Assembly: GCA_023954355.1 (NCBI GenBank)
Contig: JAMLID010000029.1
Location: forward strand, 1-40,057
Source: Oligoflexia bacterium
GTDB lineage: Bacteria > Bdellovibrionota > UBA1018 > CAIPTA01
Length of the DNA: 40,057 nucleotides
Direction of reading: 5' to 3'
Below, piece after piece: positions 7,526 through 16,829 of this stretch. The translations under genes and the position numbers were made by a program. The notes under the pieces are model-generated. The model was given only the letters and a program-made list of their open reading frames with translations. It searched no databases and had not been told where the DNA came from. The stretch's first letter is position 1. Every line of letters begins with the position of its first letter.

Positions 7526-9288
7526 TTATTTCTAGACGAGCGCTGAAACTCTATAGCAAATCGATGTGCTTCATTGCGAATTCGCTCCAGTAAATGACAG
7601 ATCGGACTTTCTGGAGCTAAGACAATGGGATTCATTCGTCCTGGTTTGAAAATTCTCTCAAACTGTCTTTCAGAGTTTTTCTCTTCATTAGTGTCAATCG
7701 TTTTTGCTTTTGCTAGAGCGACTAAATCAAGGCCTGTGATATTGAGTTCTTTGATAACTTCAGCCGCCATGCCTAATTGCCCTTTTCCACCATCGACAAT
7801 CAAGAGGTCTGGAGGTTCTTCATATTTTTCATTTTCTTCTAATACTTTATTAAGCCTTCTTGTTAAAACTTCTTTCATTGAAGCAAAGTCATTTTGGCTA
7901 TCAATAGATTTAATTCTATACCTTCTATAGAGTGATTTATCAGGTTTTCCCTCTATAAAAGTTACTCTCGAGGCAACTATATTTGTGTCTCCTAAATTAG
8001 AGATATCAAAGCACTCAATTCTTCTAGGGTAGTTTTCTAAACGAAGCTTTGCTTTTAGGTCTGAGAGTACTTTGTAGATAGACCCTTTTTCTCTTTGCTT
8101 TTCATCAAAGGCATTCTCGGCATTTTTATTTGCAAGCTCTAAAAGATCTGCTTTAATTCCTTTAATCGGAGGAATCAATTTAGCATTACAGCCTAGGCTC
8201 GCTAGAGATTCTTCAAATAAGGGGATATCTTCAAAATCAAAGGGAAGTATAATTTCTTCAGGAAACTCTTTTTTCTCTAGTCCGAGAACATAGGATTTTT
8301 CTTCTGTATTATCAACTTGCTCTATTAAGTCTTCCGTTAGGTAAATTTGAGATAAAAAATTTAGAAGTACTTCATCATCACTTTGGTTATCGATACCCTC
8401 GATATAAAAAGATTGAGAGTCTACTAAGTCACCCCCACGTGATAACATAATAACAATATTGGCAGCTTCTGGCTTACGGTGCCAACCGATGATATCTCTA
8501 TTGCTTAGATCTTTGTGGCCCCTTTCAATTAAGTCTGCTCTAGATTTCTTTTTTAAAGCTTCTTCTAAAAATGCGATTTGATCACGAACTTTTGCGGCCT
8601 GTTCGTACTCTAGTTCATTAGAGAAAGCATTCATTTCTTCTTGGAGCTTTGTAATAACTGTTTTTGTTTTTCCTTTGAGAACTTCAAGAGCCATGTTTAG
8701 TGTTTTTTGATACTCATTTGGAGTAATAAGTGCTGTGCAAGGAGCCGAACAAATTCCTATTTGATGATTAATGCACGGGCGAGAACGGTTAAGAAATTCT
8801 ATATCTGAGCAGTCGCGTAGTTGAAAACTTTTATTTAAAGTTCTAATTGCTTGGCGTAAAGAATAGGCAGATGCGTAGGGGCCAAATACTAGCTGCTTAT
8901 CTTTTTTCTTAGGCTTTCGAGTATAAGATAATTTTGGAAAAGTGTGTGAAGCCTGAATGGTTACGTAAGGATAAGATTTATCGTCTTTTAATAGTATATT
9001 ATATTTTGGCTTATATTTTTTAATCAGAATACTTTCTAAGACAAGTGCTTCAGCTTCTGATTTAGTGAGAACAACTTCAAAGTTAACAATTTTAGAAACC
9101 AACGTTTTAGTTTTGAGGTCTTCAATGTTTTTTTGAAAATAACTCTTTACCCGATTGCGCAGATTTTTAGCTTTTCCAACGTAAATAATCTTGCCGTTTT
9201 GATCGAGCATTCGATAGATGCCCGGACTCTCCGAGCAAGACTTTGCTTTTTCTATAAGAGTGTCTAAAAGCTTTTCTCGTTCATTCAT
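7519..9288 (-). CDS. uvrC: UvrC, excinuclease ABC subunit C (lacks C-terminal HhH domain)
   Basis: UvrC makes both incisions in nucleotide excision repair. The order is GIY-YIG nuclease (SPGIYRMLDQNGKIIYVGKAKNL, about 21-43), the cysteine cluster (RPCINHQIGICSAPC), the UVR motif that binds UvrB (LEYEQAAKVRDQIAFLEEAL), and the RNase H-like nuclease (CFDISNLGDTNIVAS, LLIVDGGKGQL, NEAHRFAI). The protein stops at 589 residues immediately after EAHRFAIEFQRSSRN, where most UvrCs continue into a tandem helix-hairpin-helix DNA-binding domain. No frame beyond the stop restores it; the DNA there encodes the convergent zinc-ribbon gene. uvrB lies about 3 kb away on the same strand. Confidence 0.95.
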   Translation of the reverse strand: MNEREKLLDTLIEKAKSCSESPGIYRMLDQNGKIIYVGKAKNLRNRVKSYFQKNIEDLKTKTLVSKIVNFEVVLTKSEAEALVLESILIKKYKPKYNILLKDDKSYPYVTIQASHTFPKLSYTRKPKKKDKQLVFGPYASAYSLRQAIRTLNKSFQLRDCSDIEFLNRSRPCINHQIGICSAPCTALITPNEYQKTLNMALEVLKGKTKTVITKLQEEMNAFSNELEYEQAAKVRDQIAFLEEALKKKSRADLIERGHKDLSNRDIIGWHRKPEAANIVIMLSRGGDLVDSQSFYIEGIDNQSDDEVLLNFLSQIYLTEDLIEQVDNTEEKSYVLGLEKKEFPEEIILPFDFEDIPLFEESLASLGCNAKLIPPIKGIKADLLELANKNAENAFDEKQREKGSIYKVLSDLKAKLRLENYPRRIECFDISNLGDTNIVASRVTFIEGKPDKSLYRRYRIKSIDSQNDFASMKEVLTRRLNKVLEENEKYEEPPDLLIVDGGKGQLGMAAEVIKELNITGLDLVALAKAKTIDTNEEKNSERQFERIFKPGRMNPIVLAPESPICHLLERIRNEAHRFAIEFQRSSRNNY

Positions 9289-9390
9289 AGGGTTTCATTT
9301 TTCAGTGTAACGTATAAGAAGGTATTTTAAGACTACTATGTTTGGTTTTCTATCGAAGCGGTATGCCTAGAAAGAGTAATTAGTTCGTGT

Positions 9391-9405
9391 TAAGACTGTG
9401 TCTTA
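9391..9405. promoter_or_regulatory. Palindrome TAAGAC-N3-GTCTTA upstream of uvrC
   Basis: A perfect six-base inverted repeat with a three-base spacer lies about 100 bases upstream of the uvrC start and about 125 bases upstream of the divergent zinc-ribbon/Tudor-like gene. A further TAAGAC half-site is at 9328-9333. A second inverted repeat (AGAAATC/GATTTCT, 9429-9446) is close by. The shape suits a dimeric repressor; the regulator is unknown. Confidence 0.4.
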
Positions 9406-9530
9406 GCAAAGATTTGGGCTTTGCGGCAAGAAATCTGAAGATTTCTATCTTAGTGAGCGCTATTTGTTAACAGCCTTCTCTAGCCCGCAATAAAAGAAAC
9501 CGCTATAATGAAACTTTAGGAAGTGCTTCA

Positions 9531-9953
9531 ATGGCTGTAGGTCAAGAAATTATTTGTTACTGTTCTTCTTGTGATTTAGATCTGAGGCATGTGATTGTTG
9601 CCCATAAATCGGGAAACACCGGTCCCATTGCAAAGGTTCGCTGTAATACCTGTGCGAAAATTCATGCATATAGAAATAAACCAGCAGCTGGGGGCACCGG
9701 TGTACGAGTAGTCAAAGAAAGACAGAAGGCGACAGTTATACCGATTGAAGTTGAATGGATGGAACAGCTCAACGCAAATAAAGATAAGCAGAGCTTGCCG
9801 TATGTACCAACAAAAGACTTTAAAGTCGGCGATGTGATCGAGCATCCTCAGTTCGGATGTGGCGTTGTGAAGAACTTAAAAGATGGTAATAAGTTTGAAG
9901 TGATTTTCCAAAAAGACGTGAAAGTATTAGTCCATAGATTGAAAGCTGACTAA
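9531..9953 (+). CDS. Zinc-ribbon protein with C-terminal UvrD-tail/Tudor-like domain
   Basis: The N terminus carries CSSC (about 11-14) and CNTC (about 38-41), a zinc ribbon. After a basic linker, residues about 97-140 (FKVGDVIEHPQFGCGVVKNLK, then FEVIFQKDVKVLVHRLKAD) match the pattern GD.V.HP.FG.G.V at the C terminus of UvrD/PcrA helicases and in CarD-like domains, a Tudor-like module that contacts RNA polymerase. A role at RNA polymerase is an inference from that resemblance. A TATAAT at 9504-9509 is a good -10 box without a clear -35. kamA follows 11 bases downstream with its own GGAG. Confidence 0.7.
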   Translation: MAVGQEIICYCSSCDLDLRHVIVAHKSGNTGPIAKVRCNTCAKIHAYRNKPAAGGTGVRVVKERQKATVIPIEVEWMEQLNANKDKQSLPYVPTKDFKVGDVIEHPQFGCGVVKNLKDGNKFEVIFQKDVKVLVHRLKAD

Positions 9954-9964
9954 TTAGGAGAGCT

Positions 9965-11155
9965 ATGAGCGATAATAAGCGAGACGGAGAAGTAAATTTT
10001 AATCAACCTGAGTATACGACACCGAATCATATTTTAGATCGATTTCCTGTAGCTCCTAGATCGATTTGGTCTAAAGTAGAAGACAAAGACTGGAATAATT
10101 GGATCTGGCAGCAACAACAGCGTGTGCGTAATATCGAAATGCTCTCTAAGGTGATTAATGTCACTGAAGAAGAGAAGCAGGCTTACGATGGATCAGTTGA
10201 GATGTTTAATATGAGCATTACTCCTTACTATGCGTCTCTAATGGATGCAGATGATCCGAATTGTCCGATACGTATGCAGGCAGTACCAAAGTTAGGAGAA
10301 TTGCATATTTCTCCGGAAGACTTAGAAGACCCGCTTGCTGAAGAGCGCGATATGCCAGTACCTGGATTAACTCACCGTTACCCAGATCGAGTGTTATTTT
10401 ATACGACCCATAACTGCGCTATGTATTGTCGTTTCTGTACAAGAAAAAGAAAAGTGTCTGATCCGGGGTCAGCAGCACAAAAAAAACAATTAGATGATGC
10501 CTTAGAGTATATTCGCACACATAAAGAAATTCGTGATGTTGTCATTTCAGGTGGTGATCCACTCTCTAACTCTGATGATCGCTTAGATTATATTCTAACA
10601 TCTTTACGTGCGATGCCACATATTGAAATTTTTCGTATGGGCACAAGAAACCTTGTGACCTTACCTCAACGAATCACTGATGATTTCATTTATATGCTTA
10701 GAAAGCATCACCCTGTATTTGTGAACACTCACTACAATCATCCAAAAGAATGTACGCGAGAAGCATACGATGCATGTAGGCGATTATCTGATGCGGGTGT
10801 TGTTATTTCTAATCAAATGGTTTTACTTAAAGGTATCAATGATGACCCTAAAATCGTAAAAGAATTAAATCATAAATTATTAATGATGAGAGTTCGCCCT
10901 TATTATATTTATCAGTGTGATTTATCTCAGGGAATTTCTCACTTTAGGACACCGATAGAAAAGGGATTAGAAATTATTGAAAACCTGAGAGGTTGGACAT
11001 CTGGATTAGCTGTGCCCCACTTAGTGATTGATGCTCCTGGTGGGGGAGGAAAAATTCCTATTCTTCCGCAATACTTTTTAGGCAAAACCGGAAAAACAGT
11101 GAAGTTAAGAAACTATAAGAAAAAAGAATTTACTTATGTAGAGCCTCAAGAGTGA
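9965..11155 (+). CDS. kamA: L-lysine 2,3-aminomutase (KamA), radical SAM
   Basis: The 396-residue protein has the radical-SAM cluster motif C151-x3-C155-x2-C158 (CAMYCRFC). The PLP-binding lysine is K363 in DAPGGGGKIP, and SGGDPLSNSDDRL is also present. The two aspartates that hold the substrate epsilon-amino group in lysine aminomutase appear retained (YQCDLSQG and VIDAPGG), which favours lysine over glutamate as substrate. The enzyme makes L-beta-lysine from L-lysine using S-adenosylmethionine and PLP. The ribosome-binding site is AGGAG at 9956-9960. The stop overlaps the start of a paralogue by four bases (GTGA). Confidence 0.9.
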   Translation: MSDNKRDGEVNFNQPEYTTPNHILDRFPVAPRSIWSKVEDKDWNNWIWQQQQRVRNIEMLSKVINVTEEEKQAYDGSVEMFNMSITPYYASLMDADDPNCPIRMQAVPKLGELHISPEDLEDPLAEERDMPVPGLTHRYPDRVLFYTTHNCAMYCRFCTRKRKVSDPGSAAQKKQLDDALEYIRTHKEIRDVVISGGDPLSNSDDRLDYILTSLRAMPHIEIFRMGTRNLVTLPQRITDDFIYMLRKHHPVFVNTHYNHPKECTREAYDACRRLSDAGVVISNQMVLLKGINDDPKIVKELNHKLLMMRVRPYYIYQCDLSQGISHFRTPIEKGLEIIENLRGWTSGLAVPHLVIDAPGGGGKIPILPQYFLGKTGKTVKLRNYKKKEFTYVEPQE

Positions 11156-12204
11156 GCTCACCAAGCTTTGTTCGATCGGCGCTTTTTCTTAAGAGAAAAG
11201 GCTACGCTTTTTTAAAAGATTTAACAGAAGAGCAGATACTTGCTGTAGAAAAAAAATACTCTACTTTGCTTTCTCCTTATTATTTGTCTTTAATAAATAT
11301 AAATGACCCTCACGATCCTATTGCAAAAATGGCATTACCTAGCGTCGATGAACTTAACCAAGAGGGTCTTAGAGATCCTATCGGTGATCTTATTAACAGC
11401 CCTGTTAAAAGTTTAACTCATAGATATAAAGATCGTGTACTTATTCATCTGACTAATAAATGTCCAATGTACTGTCGTTTTTGTTTCAGAAAAAATCTGA
11501 TGAATGAAAATGAAGCCAATTTATATGACAAAGAATTGGTAGAGAGCTTTGCATATATAAAGAAGCATAAAGAAGTTGAAGAGGTTATTTTAACTGGAGG
11601 AGACCCTTTTCTAGTATCAGAAAATAAACTTTTTGAAGTGGTAGAGAGAATAAATACTTTTTCTCATGTTCAGAGATTACGTATTCATTCGAGAGTGCCT
11701 GTGACTTTTCCTGATCGTATAACTAAAAAGTTTGTAAATAAAATACAGGGGTCTTTTCGTGGACAGGTAATTTTAGTTACGCATTTTAATCATCCAAATG
11801 AAATTACTGAAAAAACAAAAGAAATTTCTAAAATAGTACGAGAGCAAGGTATTTTATTTTTGAACCAGTCAGTTCTTTTAAAAGGAGTGAATGATTCTGT
11901 AGAAACGTTAAGGGATCTATTTTTAAAATTGGGCAATTTAGGCATTTTACCTTACTACTTACATCATTGTGATTTGGTTCAAGGCGCAAAGCATTTTCGT
12001 ACAACAATTAAAGCAGGGCGATCTATTTGGCAAAAACTTAGAGGAACACTTCCTGGTTATTTATTGCCAGAGTATATATTAGACGTACCAAATGGCCTTG
12101 GAAAAATACCCCTAGGTGAAAGTCCCTTAAAAGAAGTTAGTGCTGACTTGTATCAGGGAATCTCTTTGGCGAAAGAGTTCTCTTATGATGAACTTGGTGA
12201 TTGA
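11152..12204 (+). CDS. KamA-family radical SAM protein, EpmB-like
   Basis: A 350-residue paralogue of the upstream aminomutase. It has C104-x3-C108-x2-C111 (CPMYCRFC), LTGGDPF, the substrate-type aspartate in [14 protein letters not shown], and a PLP lysine at K318 in [10 protein letters not shown], where the usual GGGGK is altered to NGLGK. Length and the CRFCFRK stretch resemble EpmB, which converts lysine to R-beta-lysine for attachment to elongation factor P. No efp or epmA is in the window, so the EF-P role is unproven. The GTG start overlaps the kamA stop, and no independent Shine-Dalgarno is clear, so translation is probably coupled. Its 3' end overlaps the convergent uvrB by 22 bases. 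Confidence 0.82.
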   Translation: MSSPSFVRSALFLKRKGYAFLKDLTEEQILAVEKKYSTLLSPYYLSLININDPHDPIAKMALPSVDELNQEGLRDPIGDLINSPVKSLTHRYKDRVLIHLTNKCPMYCRFCFRKNLMNENEANLYDKELVESFAYIKKHKEVEEVILTGGDPFLVSENKLFEVVERINTFSHVQRLRIHSRVPVTFPDRITKKFVNKIQGSFRGQVILVTHFNHPNEITEKTKEISKIVREQGILFLNQSVLLKGVNDSVETLRDLFLKLGNLGILPYYLHHCDLVQGAKHFRTTIKAGRSIWQKLRGTLPGYLLPEYILDVPNGLGKIPLGESPLKEVSADLYQGISLAKEFSYDELGD

Positions 12205-14252
12205 ATAATTTTAAGTTCCCATTGTTTTAGTGCCTTGACTCGATCACGAAGAATAGCAGCCTCTTCAAAATTTCTTTCTTTAGCAGCTTCAAGCATTTTT
12301 TGATTCCATTTATCAATAGCTCTTCTCACGTCATTTAGAGACTTAAGGTTAGAGAAGTCATATTCTTGTTTTTGTTGTTTCGTGTCTTTTTCAAAAACAT
12401 GCCCGTGTGCTTCATCTCCAGTGCTATCCCACTTACGAATACCTCGAATAACAGTTTTAGGAATAATGCCATGTTGTTTATTGTACTCTTCTTGAATGCC
12501 CCTTCTACGATTGGTTTCTTGAATCGCTTTGTTCATACTTGCCGTAACTTTATCACCAAAGAGAATGACTTTACCTTCAGCATTTCTGGCCGCTCTACCT
12601 ATGGTTTGAATAAGAGATCGTTCTGAGCGAAGAAATCCCTCTTTATCTGCATCTAGTATTGCTACTAAAGAAACTTCTGGTAAATCTAAGCCTTCTCGCA
12701 AAAGGTTAATTCCAATTAGAACATCGAAAACACCTAAACGTAAATCTCGAAGAATTTCGATTCTTTCTAATGTTTCAATATCAGAGTGAAGGTATTTAAC
12801 TTTGAGTTTTTTTGAGAGAAGAAATGTAGCTAAGTCCTCTGCAGATTTTTTTGTCAAAGTAGTGACTAGCACTCTTGTTTTTTTCTCATCCTCTACATTA
12901 ACTCGTAATTTGATTTCTTCTAAAAGAGTTTCTACTTGAGTCTTTGCGGGTCTAACTTCTATAACTGGATCTAATAGACCAGTAGGACGAATAATCTGCT
13001 CAATAATTTCTCCACCAGAAGATCGTAATTCATAATCTGATGGTGTTGCACTTACATAAATAACTGAACCAGCACGGTTATGTACTAAGTCTTCAAATTC
13101 TTCGAATTTCAAAGGTCTATTGTCTAGGGCTGAGGGTAAACGAAAGCCATATTCTACAAGGTTCATTTTTCTTGCTCTATCACCTTTATACATGGCACCT
13201 AGTTGAGGAACCGTTACGTGACTCTCGTCTAGTAGAATTAAAAAATCTTTAGGAAAATAATCCATTAAGGTAGGCGGAGGCTCACCTTCGTTTCTGCCTG
13301 TTAAATGTCTTGAGTAATTTTCAATTCCTTTACAGCTACCGATCTCTTGCAGCATTTCGATATCGTAGAGTGTTCTCTGCTCAAGTCGTTTTGCTTCTAC
13401 TTGTTTTCCTATTTCATTTAAATTTTGTAATCGTACTTGTAGTTCATCCAAAATAGAGTGAATAGCCTTTTTTCTCATCTCACCCTCTGTTACGTAGTGA
13501 GTGGCTGGATAAATATTAGCGATTTTAACTTTTCTAATTGGTAGCCCACGGATAGGGTCAACTTCAGTAATAGAATCGATTGTGTCACCAAAGAATTCTA
13601 CGCGAATGGCTTTTTCTTCTTCATAAGCAGGATGAATTTCAACTACATCACCTTTTACTCGAAAGGTTCCTCGATGAAAATCAACATCATTTCTTTGGTA
13701 TTGAATTTCTACTAGGCGTTTTAGTAGATCATTTCTTTTAATATCTACGCCTTCAATAATCGTAACGAGTAGCCCTTCATATACATCGGGAGAGCCTAAG
13801 CCATACAAACATGATACAGAAGAAACAATAATAACGTCTTCTCTTGTGAGAAGTGAGTGAGTTGCAGAATGCCTCATTCTGTCGATTTCTTCATTTATCT
13901 GAGAGTCTTTTTCGATATAGGTATCTGTATGAGGCACATAAGCTTCAGGCTGATAAAAGTCATAATAAGAAACAAAGTACTCTACTGCATTATTGGGAAA
14001 AAATTCTTTAAACTCTTCATATAGCTGAGCTGCAAGAGTTTTATTGGGGGCAATAATGAGAGTTGGCCGATTTAATTGCGCAATGGTGTTAGCCAGAGTG
14101 AAGGTTTTGCCAGAGCCAGTCACTCCTAATAAGACATTGTGCTTTGTCCCATTTTTTATATTACTCACCAATGAATCTATTGCCGCGGGCTGATCTCCAC
14201 GAGGCTGATAATCTGAGACTAAATTAAAATGACTAATTTCTTTTTGGGCCAT
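12183..14252 (-). CDS. uvrB: UvrB, excinuclease ABC subunit B
   Basis: Full-length (689 residues) damage-verifying helicase of nucleotide excision repair. Walker A is [13 protein letters not shown], the beta-hairpin that inserts into DNA is in [22 protein letters not shown], the DEAD-like box is [11 protein letters not shown], and helicase motifs V/VI are present ([21 protein letters not shown]). The C-terminal UVR motif ([17 protein letters not shown]) docks on the matching motif of UvrC. It starts only 14 bases from the divergent methyltransferase ORF, so the promoters must overlap coding sequence. No LexA-like site was recognised in the small gap. Confidence 0.97.
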   Translation of the reverse strand: MAQKEISHFNLVSDYQPRGDQPAAIDSLVSNIKNGTKHNVLLGVTGSGKTFTLANTIAQLNRPTLIIAPNKTLAAQLYEEFKEFFPNNAVEYFVSYYDFYQPEAYVPHTDTYIEKDSQINEEIDRMRHSATHSLLTREDVIIVSSVSCLYGLGSPDVYEGLLVTIIEGVDIKRNDLLKRLVEIQYQRNDVDFHRGTFRVKGDVVEIHPAYEEEKAIRVEFFGDTIDSITEVDPIRGLPIRKVKIANIYPATHYVTEGEMRKKAIHSILDELQVRLQNLNEIGKQVEAKRLEQRTLYDIEMLQEIGSCKGIENYSRHLTGRNEGEPPPTLMDYFPKDFLILLDESHVTVPQLGAMYKGDRARKMNLVEYGFRLPSALDNRPLKFEEFEDLVHNRAGSVIYVSATPSDYELRSSGGEIIEQIIRPTGLLDPVIEVRPAKTQVETLLEEIKLRVNVEDEKKTRVLVTTLTKKSAEDLATFLLSKKLKVKYLHSDIETLERIEILRDLRLGVFDVLIGINLLREGLDLPEVSLVAILDADKEGFLRSERSLIQTIGRAARNAEGKVILFGDKVTASMNKAIQETNRRRGIQEEYNKQHGIIPKTVIRGIRKWDSTGDEAHGHVFEKDTKQQKQEYDFSNLKSLNDVRRAIDKWNQKMLEAAKERNFEEAAILRDRVKALKQWELKIIQSPSSS

Positions 14253-14266
14253 AACCTATATCTACA

Positions 14267-15328
14267 ATGGATGAGAACAAAATGTCACTCACTGTGGAAG
14301 AATTGTACAATAAATGGCCTTATCCAAAGGTTTCTTTTTTAGATTTATGTTTTGCAAAAGTAGATCAAGCTGAGCTTCCCTTATTAAGCTATGAAAGTTG
14401 CTATGAGGGTACATATGGAAGTTTAGCAGGGGCGGTTAAAAAGCCCAGAATTTTAGTAGTTGGTTGTGGAACATTTGAGGCCGTTGCTGTTCAAAAGGCC
14501 AATCCTTCAGCAGAAATTTTTGCTATAGATCTTTCTGACTCATCTTTAAATCAGCTCAAGCGGACACTTAAGATCTTTCGACTGACTGATAGAGTAAACA
14601 TCCAAAAAAAAGATTTTTTAAGTGTAGATGGCAAGTTTGATTATATTATCGCTACAGGCGTTTTGCACCATTTTGAGAATCCGCAAACTGCTTTCAATCA
14701 CCTAGCCTCTTTATTAGAAGACAAAGGCGTGGCCCGGATAATGGTGTATTCTGCATTTGGGCGTTCATTTATATATGAAATGAAGAAATATTTTTCTTTG
14801 CTCGGTGCTGATGCGCCTAAAAAAATAAAAAAGATCGTTGAATTATTGCCTGCAGGGCATCCGTATAAAATATATTTTTATCTTTATTCTGATACAAAAA
14901 ACGATTCTGGTATTGCTGATGGATTTTTGCACCCCGTAGATAATCCGTTTACGGCTTTAAGTCTTGAGAAAGCTTTAGAGCAGGCAGGGCTTGAATTTGG
15001 CTTTAGTCTTCAATCACATATAGATATGCCAGAAAATTTAAAAGCTAAAATTGCAGAACAAGGTACTTATTGGAGGCAAATGCAGATCATAGATGCCTTA
15101 TCGTTACTTAGAGAGAATTTTCGTTTTGTACTTAGAAAAAAAGGATTTTTAGAGTCAGCTCAGCCAGGGAAAATGATTTGGCATCCATTACTAAAAGGGG
15201 TGAAGAAAAACTTATATTCAAGAATTTTAGGAAAATCCATTTATGTAAATACCCATCTCGATCTTAAGGGATTTACTGATGCAGAAATTTTTGCTTTACA
15301 AAAAGCTAAATTTATTTTGAAGGAATAA
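14267..15328 (+). CDS. Class I SAM-dependent methyltransferase
   Basis: Residues about 60-170 form a Rossmann methyltransferase domain: motif I ILVVGCGTFEA, the acidic end of beta-2 (FAIDLSDSS), and motif IV-like FDYIIATGVLHHFENPQ. A 180-residue C-terminal region of unknown role follows, including HPVDNPFTALSLEKALEQAG. An internal ATG at 14282, preceded by GGATGAG, may be the true start, because no ribosome-binding site precedes the ATG at 14267. The protein is coupled to the next ORF by a one-base overlap (TAATG). The substrate is unknown; YNKWPYPK near the N terminus is often seen in methyltransferases of this general type. Confidence 0.78.
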   Translation: MDENKMSLTVEELYNKWPYPKVSFLDLCFAKVDQAELPLLSYESCYEGTYGSLAGAVKKPRILVVGCGTFEAVAVQKANPSAEIFAIDLSDSSLNQLKRTLKIFRLTDRVNIQKKDFLSVDGKFDYIIATGVLHHFENPQTAFNHLASLLEDKGVARIMVYSAFGRSFIYEMKKYFSLLGADAPKKIKKIVELLPAGHPYKIYFYLYSDTKNDSGIADGFLHPVDNPFTALSLEKALEQAGLEFGFSLQSHIDMPENLKAKIAEQGTYWRQMQIIDALSLLRENFRFVLRKKGFLESAQPGKMIWHPLLKGVKKNLYSRILGKSIYVNTHLDLKGFTDAEIFALQKAKFILKE

Positions 15329-15801
15329 TGCTTTATTTTATAGATGAGAATTTAGAAAAATTTGAATTTGAAAAAATTCTTTTATCAAAAGAGCAATCTA
15401 TGGCTTTGAAACGAATGAATTCTTTATCCTATTTAGCTAGAAGCGAGGTAGAAAAATTCATTGAACTAACACCACCATATTTATTAGAAAAACAGAGCAT
15501 TCAAGCGCTCGAAGAAGAAGGGTGCTATTTATCTGAAAATGAAATTCAATTTTTTCACCCCAAGAATCAGCTATTGATTGAGGCAAAAGAAGAGCAAGTC
15601 AATTTACCTGTACTAAAAGAGCGATGGGCTAAAATAGGTATAGACTTGGTGGGTATTCATCTTCCCTGTAGAAGAAAAAGCACTTTTGGGCAATTAGCAA
15701 AGTTACAAACAGAACAATTTAAAGATCCATGGAAGCAGCTAGACATCTTATCTCATCTTTTCTTTCAAGATTGTTTGAAAGTTTACGGGCTCACACGTTA
15801 A
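15328..15801 (+). CDS. Hypothetical protein coupled to the methyltransferase
   Basis: The 157-residue product has no signal peptide, transmembrane helix or motif that I recognise. Its composition is mixed-charge and soluble, with a conserved-looking segment KERWAKIGIDLVGIHLPCRRK near residues 90-115. The ATG shares its first base with the methyltransferase stop codon, so the two are almost certainly made together, and the protein could be a partner or a substrate of the methyltransferase. It is followed by the separate flagellar block. Confidence 0.65.
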   Translation: MLYFIDENLEKFEFEKILLSKEQSMALKRMNSLSYLARSEVEKFIELTPPYLLEKQSIQALEEEGCYLSENEIQFFHPKNQLLIEAKEEQVNLPVLKERWAKIGIDLVGIHLPCRRKSTFGQLAKLQTEQFKDPWKQLDILSHLFFQDCLKVYGLTR

Positions 15802-15806
15802 CGCGT

Positions 15807-15834
15807 TTGAATCCGAATTCCTGATTGATACAAT
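15807..15834 (+). promoter_or_regulatory. Candidate promoter of flbD-motA-motB
   Basis: TTGAAT (15807-15812), a 16-base spacer and TACAAT (15829-15834) form a sigma-70-like promoter. The -10 ends six bases before the flbD ATG, so transcription would begin at or next to the start codon. No Shine-Dalgarno sequence is present, which is consistent with a leaderless message. Confidence 0.4.
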
Positions 15835-15840
15835 CATAAA

Positions 15841-16050
15841 ATGATTCAACTACATCGAATGAACGGAAAAGAATTTTTATTGAATTCTGATCAGATTAAA
15901 TTCGTTGAAGCTACTCCAGATACTTTAATCACCCTTGCTTTTAATGATGAAAAGTTCATGGTGAAAGAAAGCGTAAGCGAAGTAGTTGAAAAAATTATTG
16001 AGTATAAGAAAAAGTGGTTATGGGGAGTTCCCGCACATAAGGAATCATAG
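15841..16050 (+). CDS. flbD: FlbD family flagellar protein
   Basis: A 69-residue protein whose N terminus (MIQLHRMNGKEFLLNSDQIKFVEATPDTLITL) is the FlbD signature, followed by FMVKESVSEVVEKIIEYK. FlbD is a small protein commonly found beside motA/motB in flagellar gene clusters; the stator context here fits. Its biochemical role is not settled. It is directly abutted by motA (stop at 16050, ATG at 16051). Confidence 0.9.
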   Translation: MIQLHRMNGKEFLLNSDQIKFVEATPDTLITLAFNDEKFMVKESVSEVVEKIIEYKKKWLWGVPAHKES

Positions 16051-16827
16051 ATGGATATAGTAAGTATTTTAGGGATTGTTTTAGGTCTAGTGGCAGTGAT
16101 TGGTGGAGCTTACCTTGAACACTTACCTCCGACAGCGATTTATGCACCTACGGCTTTTCTAATCGTAATGGGAGGCTCGTTTGGTGCGATCATGGTGGCT
16201 TTCCCGATGGCCGATCTTAAAAGGGCCTTTACTGAGGGAATGAAGCTAGTGTTCAAAGAGTTGAATACAGACTATCGACCGCTGATTGAAGAGATTGTTA
16301 AAGTTGCTACTGTAGCGAGAAAAGAAGGCGTGCTTGCTATTGAAGGGATGAGAAATAGCATAGAGGATGAAAAATTTAAAAAAGCGTTAAAATTTGTGAT
16401 CGACGGGTTTGAGCCAAAAACAGTTACAGAAATTTTAGAAACGGATTCTTTTTTCGAATTTGAAGAAACTGAGGTTGCAGGAAAATTACTAGAGGGTATC
16501 GGCGGATATACACCTACGGTAGGGATTATTGGAGCTGTACTTGGATTGATTCACGTAATGAGAAACCTTTCAAACCCAGATGCGATTGGTCCTGGTATCG
16601 CTGTAGCTTTCGTAGCGACAGTATACGGGGTAGGGTTTGCAAACTTATGGTTTATGCCCATGGGTACGAAGGTAAAAAGAAGAGCGGCAATTATTCAGCA
16701 AAGAAACGAGTTAATTAAAGTAGGTGTTCAAGGCATTCAAGAAGGATTAAATCCGCACTTCTTAAAAGAGAAGTTAGAAGTCTTTTTAGAGCATAAATAT
16801 AGAACACATGAAGAAGGGGCTCATTAA
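16051..16827 (+). CDS. motA: MotA, flagellar stator subunit
   Basis: Four transmembrane segments of the MotA/TolQ/ExbB fold: residues about 4-22, 30-50, and the C-terminal pair around 150-200 (YTPTVGIIGAVLGLIHVMRNL and IAVAFVATVYGVGFANLW). The cytoplasmic loop between helices 2 and 3 carries the charged residues that engage the rotor. MotA and MotB form the ion-driven stator in the inner membrane. motB begins two bases after the stop codon. Confidence 0.95.
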   Translation: MDIVSILGIVLGLVAVIGGAYLEHLPPTAIYAPTAFLIVMGGSFGAIMVAFPMADLKRAFTEGMKLVFKELNTDYRPLIEEIVKVATVARKEGVLAIEGMRNSIEDEKFKKALKFVIDGFEPKTVTEILETDSFFEFEETEVAGKLLEGIGGYTPTVGIIGAVLGLIHVMRNLSNPDAIGPGIAVAFVATVYGVGFANLWFMPMGTKVKRRAAIIQQRNELIKVGVQGIQEGLNPHFLKEKLEVFLEHKYRTHEEGAH

Positions 16828-16829
16828 AA

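Noticed and set aside
9289..14266. LexA boxes of the form TTAC-N3-GTAA near uvrB or uvrC
   Set aside because: None was found by eye in the upstream regions of either gene.
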